Made by a program: the position numbers and the translations under genes
Source: Glebionis coronaria
Lineage: Eukaryota > Streptophyta > Magnoliopsida > Asterales > Asteraceae
DNA length: 64,000 bases
Direction of reading: 5' to 3'
NCBI GenBank assembly: GCA_025667525.1
Contig: CM046878.1
Span: forward strand, 516,964,274 to 517,028,273
Notes under the pieces: model-generated
The model's database searches: none
Told to the model about the DNA's origin: nothing
Seen by the model: the letters and a program-made list of their open reading frames with translations, nothing else
Shown here: piece by piece, positions 1-12,041 of the stretch
Layout of the letters: each line of letters starts with the position of its first letter
Numbering within the stretch: position 1 is the stretch's first letter

Positions 1-2585
1 TTGAAAAATAGTACGGGATACTTATGACCCGTTTGATCCTATTGCCATGTTTTGTTTCTTTTTATGTTTGACCCGCTTCTATTTTATGTTTGGGTGCGAT
101 TATTGGATCCATACCATACTGTCAATCTATCGTTTTTAGTTTCATGTAATGCATCGCTTTTAAATGTTTATAGCCTTATTTTAGGATATCTATAGCATTT
201 TTTTATATTAGCCCTTATCTTATGATAAAGCTGATGTATGTTATTTAGGGAGGGTCACTTGTCAAGTTGCAACTAATAGCAATTAAATCAAGTTTTCAGC
301 TGGCTGTTACATATTTAAGGAATTATGTGATACTCTGATCTTTATAGTTCTTATTAGTTTGTTTATTAATACCTAACTGTGATGTAAATTGGGGGTAGTT
401 GTATTGGGCATACTAATAAAGTTTAGAGTATTTGACGTTATCAAAAAATTGTATATTTCAGCGCTGAGATTTTGTTTTAAGATACGGGTAATTTTTTAAG
501 TACCTTCCCCAATATTGTGCTTGAGGCAACAATTTAACAACAATTTTATAGTCACTATTATTGCTCATTGAGTTGTTTATTATATGGATTTGGTATTTGG
601 TGTTGAGAGTTAGATTGTGTCTGCTTGTGGTCAGGTGGTGGGATTGGTGGTCTAAAGTCACATGCCATACCACATTCAACCGGTCTTATAGTGGTCTACC
701 GACACTAGCTTCCCTAACTAAAGTGCCACAGGTTAGAAGTTAAAAATCGAAAACTTGAATTTTATCATTGCTGGTTATTAAAACTTCATAAAATGGGATT
801 ATACTTGAATAGCGAAAACGCATGAATGATGACATCGAAATATCCTGCATGAAGTGAACAACACTCTAGGTACTAAGTTTTACAATTCCTCTGCATAAAT
901 TGTTAACTATTTCTAATTACAACACATTTGAGTACACTACTCTGGTGCATACACCTCTGACATGTAAATACTTCAATTGAATGTCTCCGTTAATTTATAT
1001 TCTCGATTTTTTCTTACATCTAAAAAGATTGTAGTGTAAATGAAACTTTTTGAATTCCAATGGAAAGTTAAACTATATTAGATCATGTATTCAGGTCTAT
1101 GACTACAAATAAGGGAAAGAAAGCTTTATTTTAAGTTATTTTATAACTGGACAAACCATATCAGATCATGTATTCAGGTCTATGACTACAAATATGGTGG
1201 ATTATGTGCTCAGGTCTATGGATTCGTGAGCCAATATTTCATGGGTTGGTTTAAACTGAAGTTTATCCAACGAAATAAGATTTAAGGGTTCAAAGACTTA
1301 GCGATTGTGTTATTATATAGCTGGAACACATATAGGTACTAAAGCTAAAATTCAAATGAAACTTAGTTCTTTATACAGAAGGTTACCCTTGAAGATTAAT
1401 AGAAGATCAGTCCATGTGTGTTTTGCTTTGACTATTAACGAGAATCAAGAGCAACCTCTATCAAATGTTCGAATATGATTTTAGCCTAAACTTTTATTCA
1501 AACATGAACAACTTTACGTTGTAGTCTTTTCTTAAAAGTTACAAGAGGATTGAAGGCATGGATCACACAAGGTGCTTATCAAGATAGTCTAAAAATGATA
1601 TTCTAAAGATTTACTGAATTTTGTTTTTACCACACCTACGCCATGTGATGGTTTATTTTAACAAAGTGATGCATATGTAGTATTTTTCGAGTTATGTCTT
1701 CTCATAAATTTTCTTATTGTCACCCACGAAACCGCGAGTCTATAGTCTAGTGATGTTATATACACGTACTGTGTTTTAATTAATTATTCTCATGTGACAA
1801 TTTGTGTTCTCTCTTTTCTTTTCTTTTTTTTGAACTAGGTGACAATTTGTGTTCATTGGCCCAATATAAAGCCTTAGGTCCGAATCTCAATATTAGAGTA
1901 TAACATTTGAAACGTGTCTCCTTAGTTAATCTATACAAAAAAGGGAACCCATTGGTAAGATATTTGAGCTCTGGCGATTTATTTTTTGTTTTTACCATGG
2001 TTATAAATAACGTAAAATATGATGTGTTGACATGTTTAAGCTACACGTTTTAACGGTTAAGACGAATTTTAATGTTTTTAACACGTGGCACAACATATAA
2101 AATTATTTTTGAGTTTGATCATATTTCAATATTATATTTATATTTAATTCACGATAAGTGTTGTACATAATAAATAAAGTTATAAAACTCTTCTTACATG
2201 TAATAATAATCATTATTTGGAGTTGAATTCAAAAAATTACTGCACCTCATCTCGTAGTGCGCCTTAACGTATTACGTAGCGTGGAGACTGCGCCTCGAAC
2301 TTTAGCACGCTTTAAGACGACTCTTAGCGGGATATTTAGAACTATGGCTTTTACCAATCGCAATCGATTTTAAGTTTTGTGATCAATCATCTATTAGTGT
2401 TGAAAACTTATTGTTTAGATTTTTTTTATCAATTTTTTTGTTTTTCAGGGTAAATTTTTAAATTTTTTATGTTTCAAATTTAGTTGCTAATTTTTTAATC
2501 TTTTTTTTTCTTCTTAAATTTAAGATTTTTTATGTAATTTAGATGTTATTTAGTACGGTTAAATTTATATATTAACAATTTATTT
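1..2585. other. AT-rich spacer, no gene seen
   Basis: No coding region can be supported; the open frames here are short and have no recognisable domains. The one internal structure I see is a short repeat of about 30 bp ending in TCTATGACTACAAATA, at 1081-1111 and 1163-1194, with a degenerate third copy at 1199-1221. Confidence 0.6.
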
Positions 2586-2587
2586 AA

Positions 2588-3046
2588 TTTTTACACATCT
2601 AGGTAATTAGGTTAGTATATTATAACCACTCAAGGGTGGCCTATTGGCAAAAAGATTTGTGGCTATCACTCCAAAGTGTGTGAGGTCTCAAGTTCAATTC
2701 CTACTAGGTGCAAACAACCTTGAAGTGGCCACGCCAACCTCCTAAAAGGGGAGGGGTTTACCTGGTTTGAGTCTGTGTGGCGGTGGGCTCAAACTCCGTG
2801 GATTAGTCGGCCAATGAGTCGGAAATCACGGTTACCAAAAAAAAGTTAGTATATTATGAATATGGTGATTCAAACCGGCTAAAATTTTGAAATATAGCTA
2901 AGATTACCGACTGAGTGTGCCAGCTAGATAAATATTTCCAACAAAATTTTTTAACCTCGTTTTTCTTACCTATATTTCAAAATTTTGATGACTTTGAATC
3001 ACTTATTAGTATATATTAACTTGGTTATCTAGATGCGCAAAAGACG
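2588..3046. repeat. Foldback (inverted) repeat, left arm split by a SINE
   Basis: The right arm at about 2962-3046 is the imperfect reverse complement of 2588-2623 plus 2858-2902. Shared blocks include AAAATTTTGAAATATAG and CATCTAG. The left arm is continuous once the SINE and one copy of its target duplication are removed, so the foldback is older than the SINE. A direct, diverged copy of the right arm follows at 3142-3250. This could be a decayed foldback or MITE-type element; I cannot assign a family. Confidence 0.6.
2624..2844 (+). mobile_element. tRNA-derived SINE with perfect 13-bp target duplication
   Basis: A 221-bp element begins with a tRNA-like head. An A-box-like TGGCCTATTGGC is followed about 40 bp later by a B-box-like AGTTCAATTCC, the internal RNA polymerase III promoter layout. 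It ends in an A-run of eight. It is flanked by GTTAGTATATTAT at 2611-2623 and 2845-2857, the target duplication made by LINE-type machinery. There is no coding capacity, as expected. The body differs from the two other SINE copies in the window (17399-17646 and 37720-37936), so it is a separate family. Confidence 0.85.
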
Positions 3047-3141
3047 GAGAGTACATTACTAATATACGGACTTATCTAAATGTGTAAAAGGTAAGATTAA
3101 TGACATGTCAGTTACTTTTTAGCTATAACAGGGAAACAACC

Positions 3142-3250
3142 GGTATTCTTACCTATATTTTAAAAGATTAACGACTTTGAATCACCATATTAGTAATATA
3201 TTGACTTGGTTACGTAGATGTGAAAAAGATGAAAAATATGTTGCTATTAT
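3142..3250. repeat. Second direct copy of the foldback right arm
   Basis: The block from TTCTTACCTATATTT through GACTTTGAATCAC and a following ACTTGGTTA segment repeats the sequence at 2962-3068 in the same orientation with many substitutions. Confidence 0.5.
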
Positions 3251-3287
3251 ATGAACATAGTTGTTAATGTTCCGATAGTGTTTTAAA

Positions 3288-3459
3288 AATACTAAATGTT
3301 AGAGAGTATTGTGCTAATCAATAACTATTTTTCTAAAAATGCTAGAAGAATCACGCAATCGAAATAGTTAATCTTGATATTTTGAACTCGGTTAAACATT
3401 TCTTTTAGTATCGTTGTTTTAATGTTTTTGAAATCCTAGTACAATACTTTTTAAGTATT
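3288..3459. repeat. Possible small inverted-repeat (MITE-like) element
   Basis: AGTATTGTGCTA at about 3305 is mirrored by TAGTACAATACT at about 3437, with partly matching flanks (AATACT on the left, AGTATT on the right). The interior is AT-rich and non-coding. The ends are too diverged to define a duplication, so this stays a weak call. Confidence 0.3.
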
Positions 3460-3650
3460 ACCGGTGGATATTTTTACTTATATTTTTACTACGGATATTT
3501 AGTAAGGCCACCGAGTAGTCAAAACGCAACGCCACCGAGATACACGAGACCACCCTGTGGAAAGAAATACACCAACTATATATAGTTACAAAAATAATGT
3601 TAACAACATGAATCAAATTATTTATAGAGTTGACAAAACTTATTCAAATT

Positions 3651-3970
3651 GTAATCAATGGACATTTTTAACATTTTGTACATTTTTAAATGTTTTTGTA
3701 CGTTTTTCTATGTCTTCGTTCGCTTTCATACGTTTTCGCATGTTTTATCTGTTTTTGTAATTTTTTTTCTTCCATTTTCCCATATTTTTGCACGTTCCCC
3801 GGGTTTTCAACTGTTTTCACAAGTTTTCATCAACTTCCGCCCGTTTTTTTGCACATTTTCATATGTTGTTGTACGTTGTCACATGTTTTGATACGTTTTG
3901 TATGTTTTCACGCGTTTTCTTCCGCTATTGCACATTTTCGTCCGATTTTTCCCGTTTTTAGACGGTTCGT
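3651..3970. repeat. 10-bp phased T-tract array, predicted curved DNA
   Basis: For about 320 bp, runs of three to seven T recur almost exactly every 10 bp, separated by mixed words such as ACG, GCA and CATG (for example CGTTTTCGCA then TGTTTTATCT). The period matches the DNA helical repeat, so the tracts lie on one face of the helix, a textbook arrangement for intrinsic curvature. Open frames across it encode only Phe/Cys/Ser-rich low-complexity strings and are by-products of the repeat. It is not a simple microsatellite because the words between tracts vary. Confidence 0.65.
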
Positions 3971-3974
3971 CAGC

Positions 3975-4760
3975 TGTTTCGCCTGTATGTGTTTTCAATG
4001 ATTTTCAAGTCACATGAGAATATAAGGAGTTGCTCATGGGAGACAACATCTGATGACATCAAATAATGACATATTTAGTGCATCATTTACTCTAAGTATT
4101 TTAATCATTGTTATTGTTGTTGTGAGATATTGGTTCTTTATCGATTATATTTAATTTTGTAGTAATTATGAACTATAAGGTGAATTAAGACGCATTATGG
4201 AGCTTAAATATAATAAAAAATATTTGAAAATTATTGTTTATTGAAGGCATATGTCGTATGCATCAAAAGCATACGTCATATATTTGCAAGATTCCACCAT
4301 ATTACCCACGTTAACTCAAAACACATATGCCATATTTAGAGACCCAATACGTTTTAATGGGATTTATAAAGAGATTATTTTAAAAGCTATCAACACTTGG
4401 AGCATACTAACAAAATACCCCGTCTCTAGAGGTCGAATACGTTGTATGAACAAGTGAAGATAAATATCGGAAACGTACATACGCTGTATGTGGCTCGCAC
4501 ATTCGCCTTATGCACGTCGACCCAAAAACACTATACAAAGAAAATCATATTATGAATTTTAGTGTGCTTATATCTAAAATTCGAATTTTAAACCACAAAA
4601 GGTCGAATTTTTGAATCCGAGAAGTGACAAGAAGATAAAGAAGCCAAACCATTTCCTAGGATACAATTGCAAATTTCTTTAATTTACCTTGATTCGTATT
4701 TGATATTTAGTATCGTTCTTAATCATTTAGTTTACCTTTGTCATTCGTTTAATGCTTTTG
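3975..4760. other. Spacer, no gene seen
   Basis: AT-rich sequence up to the left border of RE-A. A 68-codon open frame at 4251-4457 has no recognisable domain and is not supported as a gene. Confidence 0.5.
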
Positions 4761-4765
4761 TATTG

Positions 4766-6379
4766 TGTTAATGCAAAGCAATGCCTAAAAACATTTTTAG
4801 TATTAATTAATCTTTCTTAGTTTTGATCACGACAAATTACAAAGACATTTATTGTCAAACACATTCATAAAACGAATTATCTAACAAACACTATCATCAA
4901 GGTAATAATCATTACACTAACATATCTTAATCATGCTTAGTGATCATAAAAGTGATTAGCCTTAAAACTCACTTTTGTCAAACATTACAAAATATTTTTA
5001 ATAAACTTTATTTTTAAGAAAATATTTTATTAAAATGAAAATGCAAATTTGAATATGGCATATTCCAAATGCCATAAGAATATACTTTGAAGGTTTCAAC
5101 AGCCTCAGATATTTCAAATTCACTAAAAGACAAAAATGAGCGGAGTCTACGCCGACGGTACCTTAGCACCTACGGCGGTTCCTTATCGATAAGGAACTGC
5201 AGGCTTCAATAAGGAACCACGGCCAGATATAGGTTAGATGTTTTATCCTATAAGTAGTGGATCAAATCAGCATTCTCATTAACCCTTTTTGGACATCTTC
5301 TTCAGCCTTCTTTCTCCTTTCTAATCCTAGTCATTTGTAAATGATCACTTAATGTGTTAAATATGTTTACTCATGATTATCCTCTTGATCTCCTTCATTA
5401 CCTTTTCCATAGAGAAGAGCACTCACACACTTGTGATGTGATTAAAGATATAGCATTGATGAAGATCACCTTCTCCTAAAGATCTAGTCATGTTCATCAT
5501 TTGTTTATTTGTGTCTTGTGTAAATACAATGTATTTGTGAATACTTGGACTAGTTGTGTTCATCCAAGTTATTTGTGAATACTTGGATTAGAGTTGTGTA
5601 CATCCATTGCACATGTATGTGCTTGGATTTATGTTGTGTAGATCCAAGCTACATGTGTGTACTTGGATATGATTAGTTGAGTTGTAATTAGTTGTGTTAG
5701 TTCTCACTAAACTATAAAGTGATGTGGTTGTGTCTTGTGAGTTCTCACTAAACTATAAAGTGATATGTAGTTGTATTATGTGAAGTTCTCACTTAGCTTC
5801 AAAGTGAAGAGTCGTGAAGATTGGTTCTAGCTTTGGATTAAAACTCGACATCTAGCCTTGTGTCGGAAAATGGTGAAGTAGGCAACGTTGTGAAGATTGG
5901 TTCTACCTTTTGATTAGAACTCGACATCTAGCCTTGTGTCGTAAAAGAGTGAAGTGGGCGACGTTGTGTAGATTGGTCCTAGCTAAGATTAGGTCTCGAC
6001 ATTTAGCTTAGTGTCGGAAAATAATGTAAGCGACGTTGTAAGGTTTCCTCCGCCAAGAAGGGAGCTTGTGGAATAGTGGAAATCTCGAGTAAGGTGTACT
6101 CGAAGAGTGGACTAGGAACGAGGATAGAGCCTCATTGCCGAACCACTATAAATCTTGGTTTCTTCCTAATAGGTTGTTTATTTCCTTACTCTTTACTTAC
6201 ATTCGTTATCACTACACTTACTATACATTCTTAATGCATTATAATTGAACCTAATCATTATGCAACTAGATTTCAAGTAAACGATAGTTTTGTGCACTCA
6301 CCTAATTGAAAGGAAGTTAATTAGGAGATAAATCGATGAGAAACTATTCAACCCCCCCCCCCCCTTTCTAGTTTCTATA
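4766..6379 (+). repeat. RE-A 5' LTR (1614 bp)
   Basis: Starts TGTTAATGC and ends in TATA, a decayed CA end. It contains three nested tandem blocks: a roughly 45-bp unit around TACTTGGA (about 5540-5670), a unit around GTTCTCACTAAAC (about 5695-5800), and a roughly 80-bp unit around AACTCGACATCTAGC (about 5815-6030). A TATA-like TATAAGTA lies at 5249-5256. A long C-run near 6353-6364 replaces the short CCC of the other LTR. Confidence 0.9.
5177..5198. repeat. RE-A palindrome copy 1 (in 5' LTR)
   Basis: Core GTTCCTTATCGATAAGGAAC, with the outermost base pair lost here. It is flanked by further half-sites (GGTACC before, AAGGAACC after), giving a composite of about 65 bp that lies some 50 bp upstream of the TATA-like box. 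Confidence 0.85.
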
Positions 6380-6381
6380 AT

Positions 6382-6393
6382 TAGTATCAGAGC
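6382..6393 (+). other. RE-A primer-binding site
   Basis: TAGTATCAGAGC, directly after the 5' LTR, matches 11 of 12 bases of TGGTATCAGAGC, the usual plant retroelement site for initiator-Met tRNA. Confidence 0.8.
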
Positions 6394-8455
6394 GATGGTG
6401 ACACAAGATCTTTGAAGTATATTGTACTTTAAAACTTGGATCAATCCATTGTCTCCTCAAATTAGAAGGTTAAGTTGTACTAAAGTTTTTCTTTGGTGAA
6501 AAGTATCTTTTGTTGAAAATAAGCCTTTTAAAATGTTAATATTGCATATTACTTAAATTAGTAGTATTAATGCATTTTAGATTTACTCTTGAAATGTATC
6601 TACTAGTTTGCATCTTGTTGTGTGTAGGTACACATGAAGATAAATCACTCTATTGATTGTGGATTGAGTTACTTACACTTGTAGAAGACTCATCTTCTTT
6701 GATTTCCAACATCATTGAATGATGATATCAAGATGGGTAGAAGTGATACTAGTCTTTGAAGACTTAGTAGTCACTATTAGTCATAATTAGGCTTTGCATC
6801 GATTCCTTGAAAGCTTGGAATGCAATTTATGGCCAAGGTACGCATTCGTTCTTCCACACGCCCTATTGATCATTCTTTTGATCATTAAATGACTATATGC
6901 TTGTTCTTGGCATCCTTGCCTTGACATTTATTTGTTGTTTGTGATTCTTTTCTTTTTCCCTCTCAAACCTTTATTGCTTGGATACTTGACTCACTATGGA
7001 GATGTAGGGTGAGTTAGTTGAAGCTTAAAGTATCAAGCATGATTTCCATGGTTTGCACCCTTACGGTTAGTAGGCCCTATATAATGTGTAACTTGTGCAA
7101 TTAAGCTCATCTCTAGGATGATTAGTGAATCCCTTGAGATACCAAACTACTTCATTAAGTTGTAGGTAGATTTTACACATTTGGAATTGAAATATTCCAA
7201 GGATATTGTTATTGTTATTTCTAGAAATAATTATCTGATCATGTGGGAGAGAAAGTGAATCTATACTTTGCTCATACTTTGAAATAGAATAAGACTACTC
7301 TTAAAAATGATCTTATTCTATGCATCAAAATTTCTAGGTTTAATTCATTACCAAAGTCGTTTAGACTATCCCCGAAAAGTCACGTCTTAAACCACTATAT
7401 ATGACACAAGCTCTTCACCTCCTCAATTTGAAGAATGTCATTTGTCCTTTGAGCAATGTTCTTGGTCTTGATTCACTTCTCTTGACTCCTCTCCCTTTGC
7501 CCTTTTGCTACGAGTAGTCGTTCGTTCATTTCGGTCTTTTCCTATCTTGATTCAACTCGTAATCCTTCAACAAGGAATTATTACCTAGTGTTATGGTGGT
7601 CCAATGATATCCTAAAAGGTTTAAGATATATTTTTAAGTATTTTAAAAATTTTGGTTTTCAAATATCATCGTTTTTCTTTGATAAAAACCTGCCACTATA
7701 GCAGCTCTTTATCTCGGCGGCTCAATAGCACAGTTCCTTATCGATAAGGAACCGCGGGCAATAGCTTTTGTCAGAGCGCCAGTTTTATTAAAATAACTTT
7801 TTCAAACTAGTCTTTCTCTCTCCTTCACACACAACAAACATTTTTCTCTGTTTTTCCACCATTGTTGAAGCTTTAAAAACCTTCAATTACTCAAATTAAC
7901 TGATTCAAGTTCGTGGGTTTCACTCATCCATCATCCAAGATCAATTAATTGTAAGTTATTTCTTTCAATTTCATCTAATTTGTTCTAGGGTTTATACATT
8001 CATAATTGGAGCTTTTTAAAATTGACATTGAATTAGAACCTTATTAGGAATATGAGTTGACATAGTATTGTTACTATGATTCCTTGGGTTCATATTCATT
8101 GAGATTTCACTAAAACCCATTTGTAGAATAAATCCGAATTTTGACTAAATAGTTTGGTTGATTGATGGAATTGATATGAACCCATGAACAAGTTGGTAAT
8201 GGCATTGTTAAATGCTTACCTAAAAATTTTGTTTTGAAAAACCAATGTTATAGTTCATTGTTGATCTTACATAGTTCATATGTTTTGATCAATGGTGAAA
8301 TGGGTACATTGTGAATATGAGAATGATAAGGATTAAACCTTGATTTATCAAGAGATTGATAAAACACATTCTCACTTTCCTTGATTTTTGGTTTATATGT
8401 AGCATATGAGTAATTGGAGAAATATGTTTATATGTTATTTTTAGGTACTATCATC
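6394..8455 (+). other. RE-A untranslated leader
   Basis: About 2 kb without a supportable ORF. It holds one palindrome copy at 7732-7753, followed by a pyrimidine-rich stretch (CTTTCTCTCTCC near 7800) and then ORF1. The order resembles LTR, palindrome, pyrimidine-rich leader, so it may act as an internal promoter; that is inference. Confidence 0.4.
7732..7753. repeat. RE-A palindrome copy 2 (before ORF1)
   Basis: The 20-bp core GTTCCTTATCGATAAGGAAC is intact; only the outermost left base differs. It is followed by CGCGGGC, as in the LTR copy. Confidence 0.85.
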
Positions 8456-9529
8456 ATGACCACAGGATATCAAAATGACCATCTATTCACTAGAAGATAG
8501 ACACCTAATCCTTTTTTGACAAATCAAACTCGCTCTTTTCAAATCACTTCTCATAATCTCGAGTCTCGTTTTTTCCATGAAGGACGTATTGTTCCTTCTA
8601 ACCTTCGTGGACTTGATTTCATTCGATTCATGTTCAATACCATTGGATTCGATTGTTTGCTTGATATTGTTGAGCCAATCTTTCCTTCTTTCCTCATGGA
8701 ATTCTTTAACTCATTCAAGTTAATACACATCAACAATGGTCTATCTATAAGATTTTCCATTAAGGGGAAAACCTTTGTATACACTCTCGAGGAATTTGGT
8801 GAGATTCTCGGAGTTCCATACGAAGGTCAATGTAGGTTCACCGATGCTTGGGGTGTAAACCACTTAGAATCGACCCCTATTGATGTGCATTACTCGACTG
8901 AGATTCCTTCGGCTTCGGCCATCTCTCGTGGCCTTGCTTCACCTCGTGAACATCCTATTCTTGGTAATTTTGAAGGAGAATTTCGTGCTCTCACTCCTTG
9001 GGAATTACTAACTAGCGATCTTAGTGATTTTATGGTCCCTAGAGCCGAAATCATTAGGGAAAATTCAATGTGTTTGGTTGGTGATCGCAACCATGTGCCT
9101 GCTAGTCTTGCACATATGTTGTATTGTGTTGTTACCGCTACTCCATACAACCTTGCATTTTTCATGGCTAAAAGGATAAGATTTGTTCTCAATGGATCTC
9201 GGTCTACTCTTCCTTATGCCATGATTCTCTTACGGCTTCTTAAGAGATTTCTTCTTGATCATCATCTTCTTAATCCTTCTTCTTTTCACTCTGTGGTTCG
9301 AGTCATGTTTCCTATTGAAGGAATTTTCTCTTCAATTCTCACACATGACTCAAATGAGGATGAAAATGTCTCTCAAGACAAGTCTCTCATTTCTAGTTAT
9401 GATTTGTCGTCATATATCTCTCAATTGTCTTCACTAGACATTGATTCAGACTATCAGTATTGTCTCAATCTTCATCTTCAGGATCGAATCAGAATTGAAT
9501 CAAGGCAAGGAGGAAATGCTCATAGATGA
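8456..9529 (+). pseudogene. RE-A ORF1: putative plant-transposon gag-like protein, one nonsense codon
   Basis: The frame opens with ATG at 8456, meets an in-frame TAG at 8498-8500 (codon 15), then stays open to 9529, about 357 codons in all. The sequence after the stop has ordinary codon usage and no repeats. The central part, with FSIKGKTFVYTLEEFGEIL near residue 100, an RALTPWELL stretch near residue 180 and a hydrophobic TATPYNLAFFMAKRI segment near 225, recalls the plant transposon-type domain found near the N terminus of some retroelement polyproteins; this is from memory and not searched. It lies downstream of palindrome copy 2. No protease or RT follows it. A capsid-like role is an inference. 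Confidence 0.6.
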
Positions 9530-9862
9530 ATGATATATACCACTCTTGTGAGACTAACATCTGTGTAAACATGTATGGATTGTTGAACTTTATCTATTCT
9601 ATTATCTCTATTCTTAGGTTGTTGTGTATTCTTTGACTAACAATTTGTGTTTGGATTACCTAGTATTTTAATCCTAATTATCCATGGTATCGATTTTTTC
9701 GATTTACATGGCTCTTTGCATCTTATGTGTTTGATAGCTTCCTAGTTATTGATTATTAGTTCTCTTTGGCTTGATAAACGTTAGTATAAAATCTGGGCTA
9801 GCAAACGTTTATGGAAGTGCTTTTTTCAAACACCTCTGGTCGCGGTTCCAAATCAATGCCGC

Positions 9863-9884
9863 GGTTCTTTATCGATAAGGAACC
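9863..9884. repeat. RE-A palindrome copy 3 (before ORF2)
   Basis: One C-to-T change in the left arm (GTTCTTTATC) against a perfect right arm GATAAGGAAC. A CGCGGTTCC half-site lies 20 bp upstream at 9841 and a GAACCGC half-site follows at about 9898, as in the other composites. Confidence 0.8.
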
Positions 9885-10144
9885 GTGGACCTACGTAATG
9901 AACCGCCTAGTACTTTTTCAACAGAATCATTACTTTACACTGTTTTCTTTAATCTGTAGAAAAACTTTGATAAAACTTTTGCAAAAACCTACACTTTCCT
10001 AAACTAGGCTACCTAATTTCATTGTTCACATAAAATGACTTTAACCTATTACTAGTTTGGATCATCCCCTTCTCTTCTTAAACCCTCTCTTGTTGATTGT
10101 GTTCTTCATCCCTTCAACTCTTCTCTTAACCTCAACTTTCAACC

Positions 10145-10764
10145 ATGGTATCCACTAGAACATCTAACTCCTCCAAAACCTCCTCATCCAAAAGAAGCCT
10201 TAAGGTGAATCTCAAGTCCTCTAAACTTGGTTCTCCATCTTCTTTCAAACCAAAAAGTTAAGCCTCACCTATTCTCATCTCCTCATCAGTTTCACCACCA
10301 CTTACTTCATGTAAAACAGCCTCAACCCATGGTACTAACCATTCACATGGTTCTACCTCTTCTTCATTCCAATCAAGAATGAATGAGTTTTCCTCTCCAC
10401 TTATTTCTAGCCCTCTCTTAAACATGAATGCTCAACCACAACCTCATCAAAGGATTCCCTTTGTTTTTTAGCCTATTTCCTTTAATCCACCAAACTCACC
10501 CATCTCACCTATTTCACCCTTGGATATCATGCCTTCCCCTCATCCTCCTACCACCAAACTCCTCTCTTGGGTGTTCCCATTTCCCGTCTCTTGGGTGATC
10601 CACGCTTGTTTGATTTTTTCATGCACAATGGAACTAATTGCCATTGTTGCTTGAACAACTTTCACCTCATTGATATCCTTAGGTTGGAGATGATTGGGGC
10701 TCACATCAAGTTGCAAAGCTTCTTGTTGAACCTTTTTGCTAATCCTCCACCTCCTAGGAGATAA
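10145..10764 (+). pseudogene. RE-A ORF2: Ser/Pro-rich protein with a CxCC tail, decayed
   Basis: ATG at 10145 opens a Ser/Thr/Lys-rich N terminus (begins MVSTRTSNSSKTSSSK). In-frame stops occur at 10259-10261 and 10469-10471, with a frame change near 10500-10567. The last part, in the other frame, contains HNGTNCHCC followed by a predicted helix and a Pro/Arg end at 10764. ORF3 ends with a similar HHGSSCACC plus helix and has the same Ser-rich start, so the two look like diverged duplicates. No known family is recognised. The cysteine cluster could bind a metal, which is inference. It lies 260 bp downstream of palindrome copy 3. Confidence 0.55.
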
Positions 10765-11243
10765 ATGATGGACTTTAAAATTAACATGCTTTTCAAAAGA
10801 AGATCAAGCTAAAAGAGAATTATGAACTTAAGACATAGTTGTTAGCTATCTTTGTAGTAGTTAATTGTCTTTTTAATTCTTGTATTTCCTTTCCTTTCCC
10901 TCATGATTTTCTCATAGGATGATTTATGGATTTAGTTTTTATGTGCTTTAATCTATGTGATCACATTTAACAACTTCAATTTATTTAAAATTGAACCTAA
11001 ATATATTACAACCTCTAAAAACTTGACTTAAAATTGGACCAAAATGTTATTTAAATATTTTGTCACCCTTTGTCAAGACATTCTTTGTGAATGTGTTTCT
11101 TTTATGCAACCCTAGCATACTCTAGTGCTAAAAGAGGTGAAAATCCAAGATTTGCAAAATTTTGAAAAAGTCTTATATTTCTCCAAAAAATTTTGAAAAT
11201 AAAGTTTTGAAGTCCACTGGACGCGGTTCCTTAGCCTCCAGGC

Positions 11244-11265
11244 GGATCCATATCGATATGGAACC
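11244..11265. repeat. RE-A palindrome copy 4 (before ORF3), with a paired change
   Basis: The core here is CCATATCGATATGG instead of CCTTATCGATAAGG: a T-to-A change on the left arm is matched by A-to-T on the right, so symmetry is kept. Outer half-sites CGCGGTTCC (from 11222) and GAACCGCG (about 11281) make a larger inverted repeat. Confidence 0.85.
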
Positions 11266-11474
11266 GCAGGCTTCGATAAAGAACCGCGCCCAGTAAAGCC
11301 AATATTGGCTTATTTATGGGTCTTTCTTCTTTGACCACTGTTTTGGTTAAGATTCTTTGTTTACCCAATTTGGCTAAACATTCTCTAAAACATTTCTTTT
11401 TCATTTCAAATCTTTGCCTTGTCTTTTTTCTTTAAATTCTTCTCTTTTGGGAGTTCTTTCCTTCATCCTTCATA

Positions 11475-12041
11475 ATGCCTAATTCTTCCTCTTCTAACCT
11501 TGACATTTCTTTGTCACAAACTTCTCAACCTAAAGCTTCTTCTTCTAAGGTTTCAAAGAAACCGAAAATATCGGTTAAACCCATTTGAATAAAAAAGAAC
11601 AAGAATCCTCATGATTCTTCTTCTCCAAAATCCTCCAATAATTCCTCTTTTTCTCCGATTCAATATTGGAATGAGACTTGCTCTATAAATCCAATTACCA
11701 GAGAAAAAGAAATTCTTCCACCACCACCTAAACCTTTCAACTCTCCTCAACTCAATGACCTATCTTCTTCCCCTAACCTCACTAGGCATTGTGAAAACAT
11801 CTCTTATCCATTATCTCCCTCCCCAGCAACCTCTAATCTTGATGGACCTCCCCCATCTAACGACATTGTTTTGCATCATGGTTCCTCGTGTGCTTGTTGT
11901 CGTTTTTAACAAATTGAACTTGCTCATATCTATGACAAGCTAAATTTTCTTGAATTCCTCATCACTCGACCTCCTCTCAAAGTTTTTGTTCCCGTGAACA
12001 AAACTTCAAATGATGCTTCGTCGTCTCTCTTTTCCAACTAA
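11475..12041 (+). pseudogene. RE-A ORF3: Ser/Pro-rich protein with a CxCC tail, two nonsense codons
   Basis: The frame runs from ATG at 11475 to TAA at 12039-12041 (188 codons), broken by TGA at 11586-11588 and TAA at 11907-11909. The N terminus is Ser-rich (MPNSSSSNLDISLSQTS), the middle is Ser/Pro/Asn-rich, and HHGSSCACC near residue 135 is followed by a predicted helix (QIELAHIYDKLNFLEFL). The layout matches ORF2, and the pair appear to be paralogues inside one element. It starts about 210 bp after palindrome copy 4. No match to any known family comes to mind. Confidence 0.55.

Noticed and set aside
3557..4001. Three overlapping Phe/Cys-rich open frames
   Set aside because: They are by-products of the phased T-tract repeat; composition follows the 10-bp words and no domain is present.
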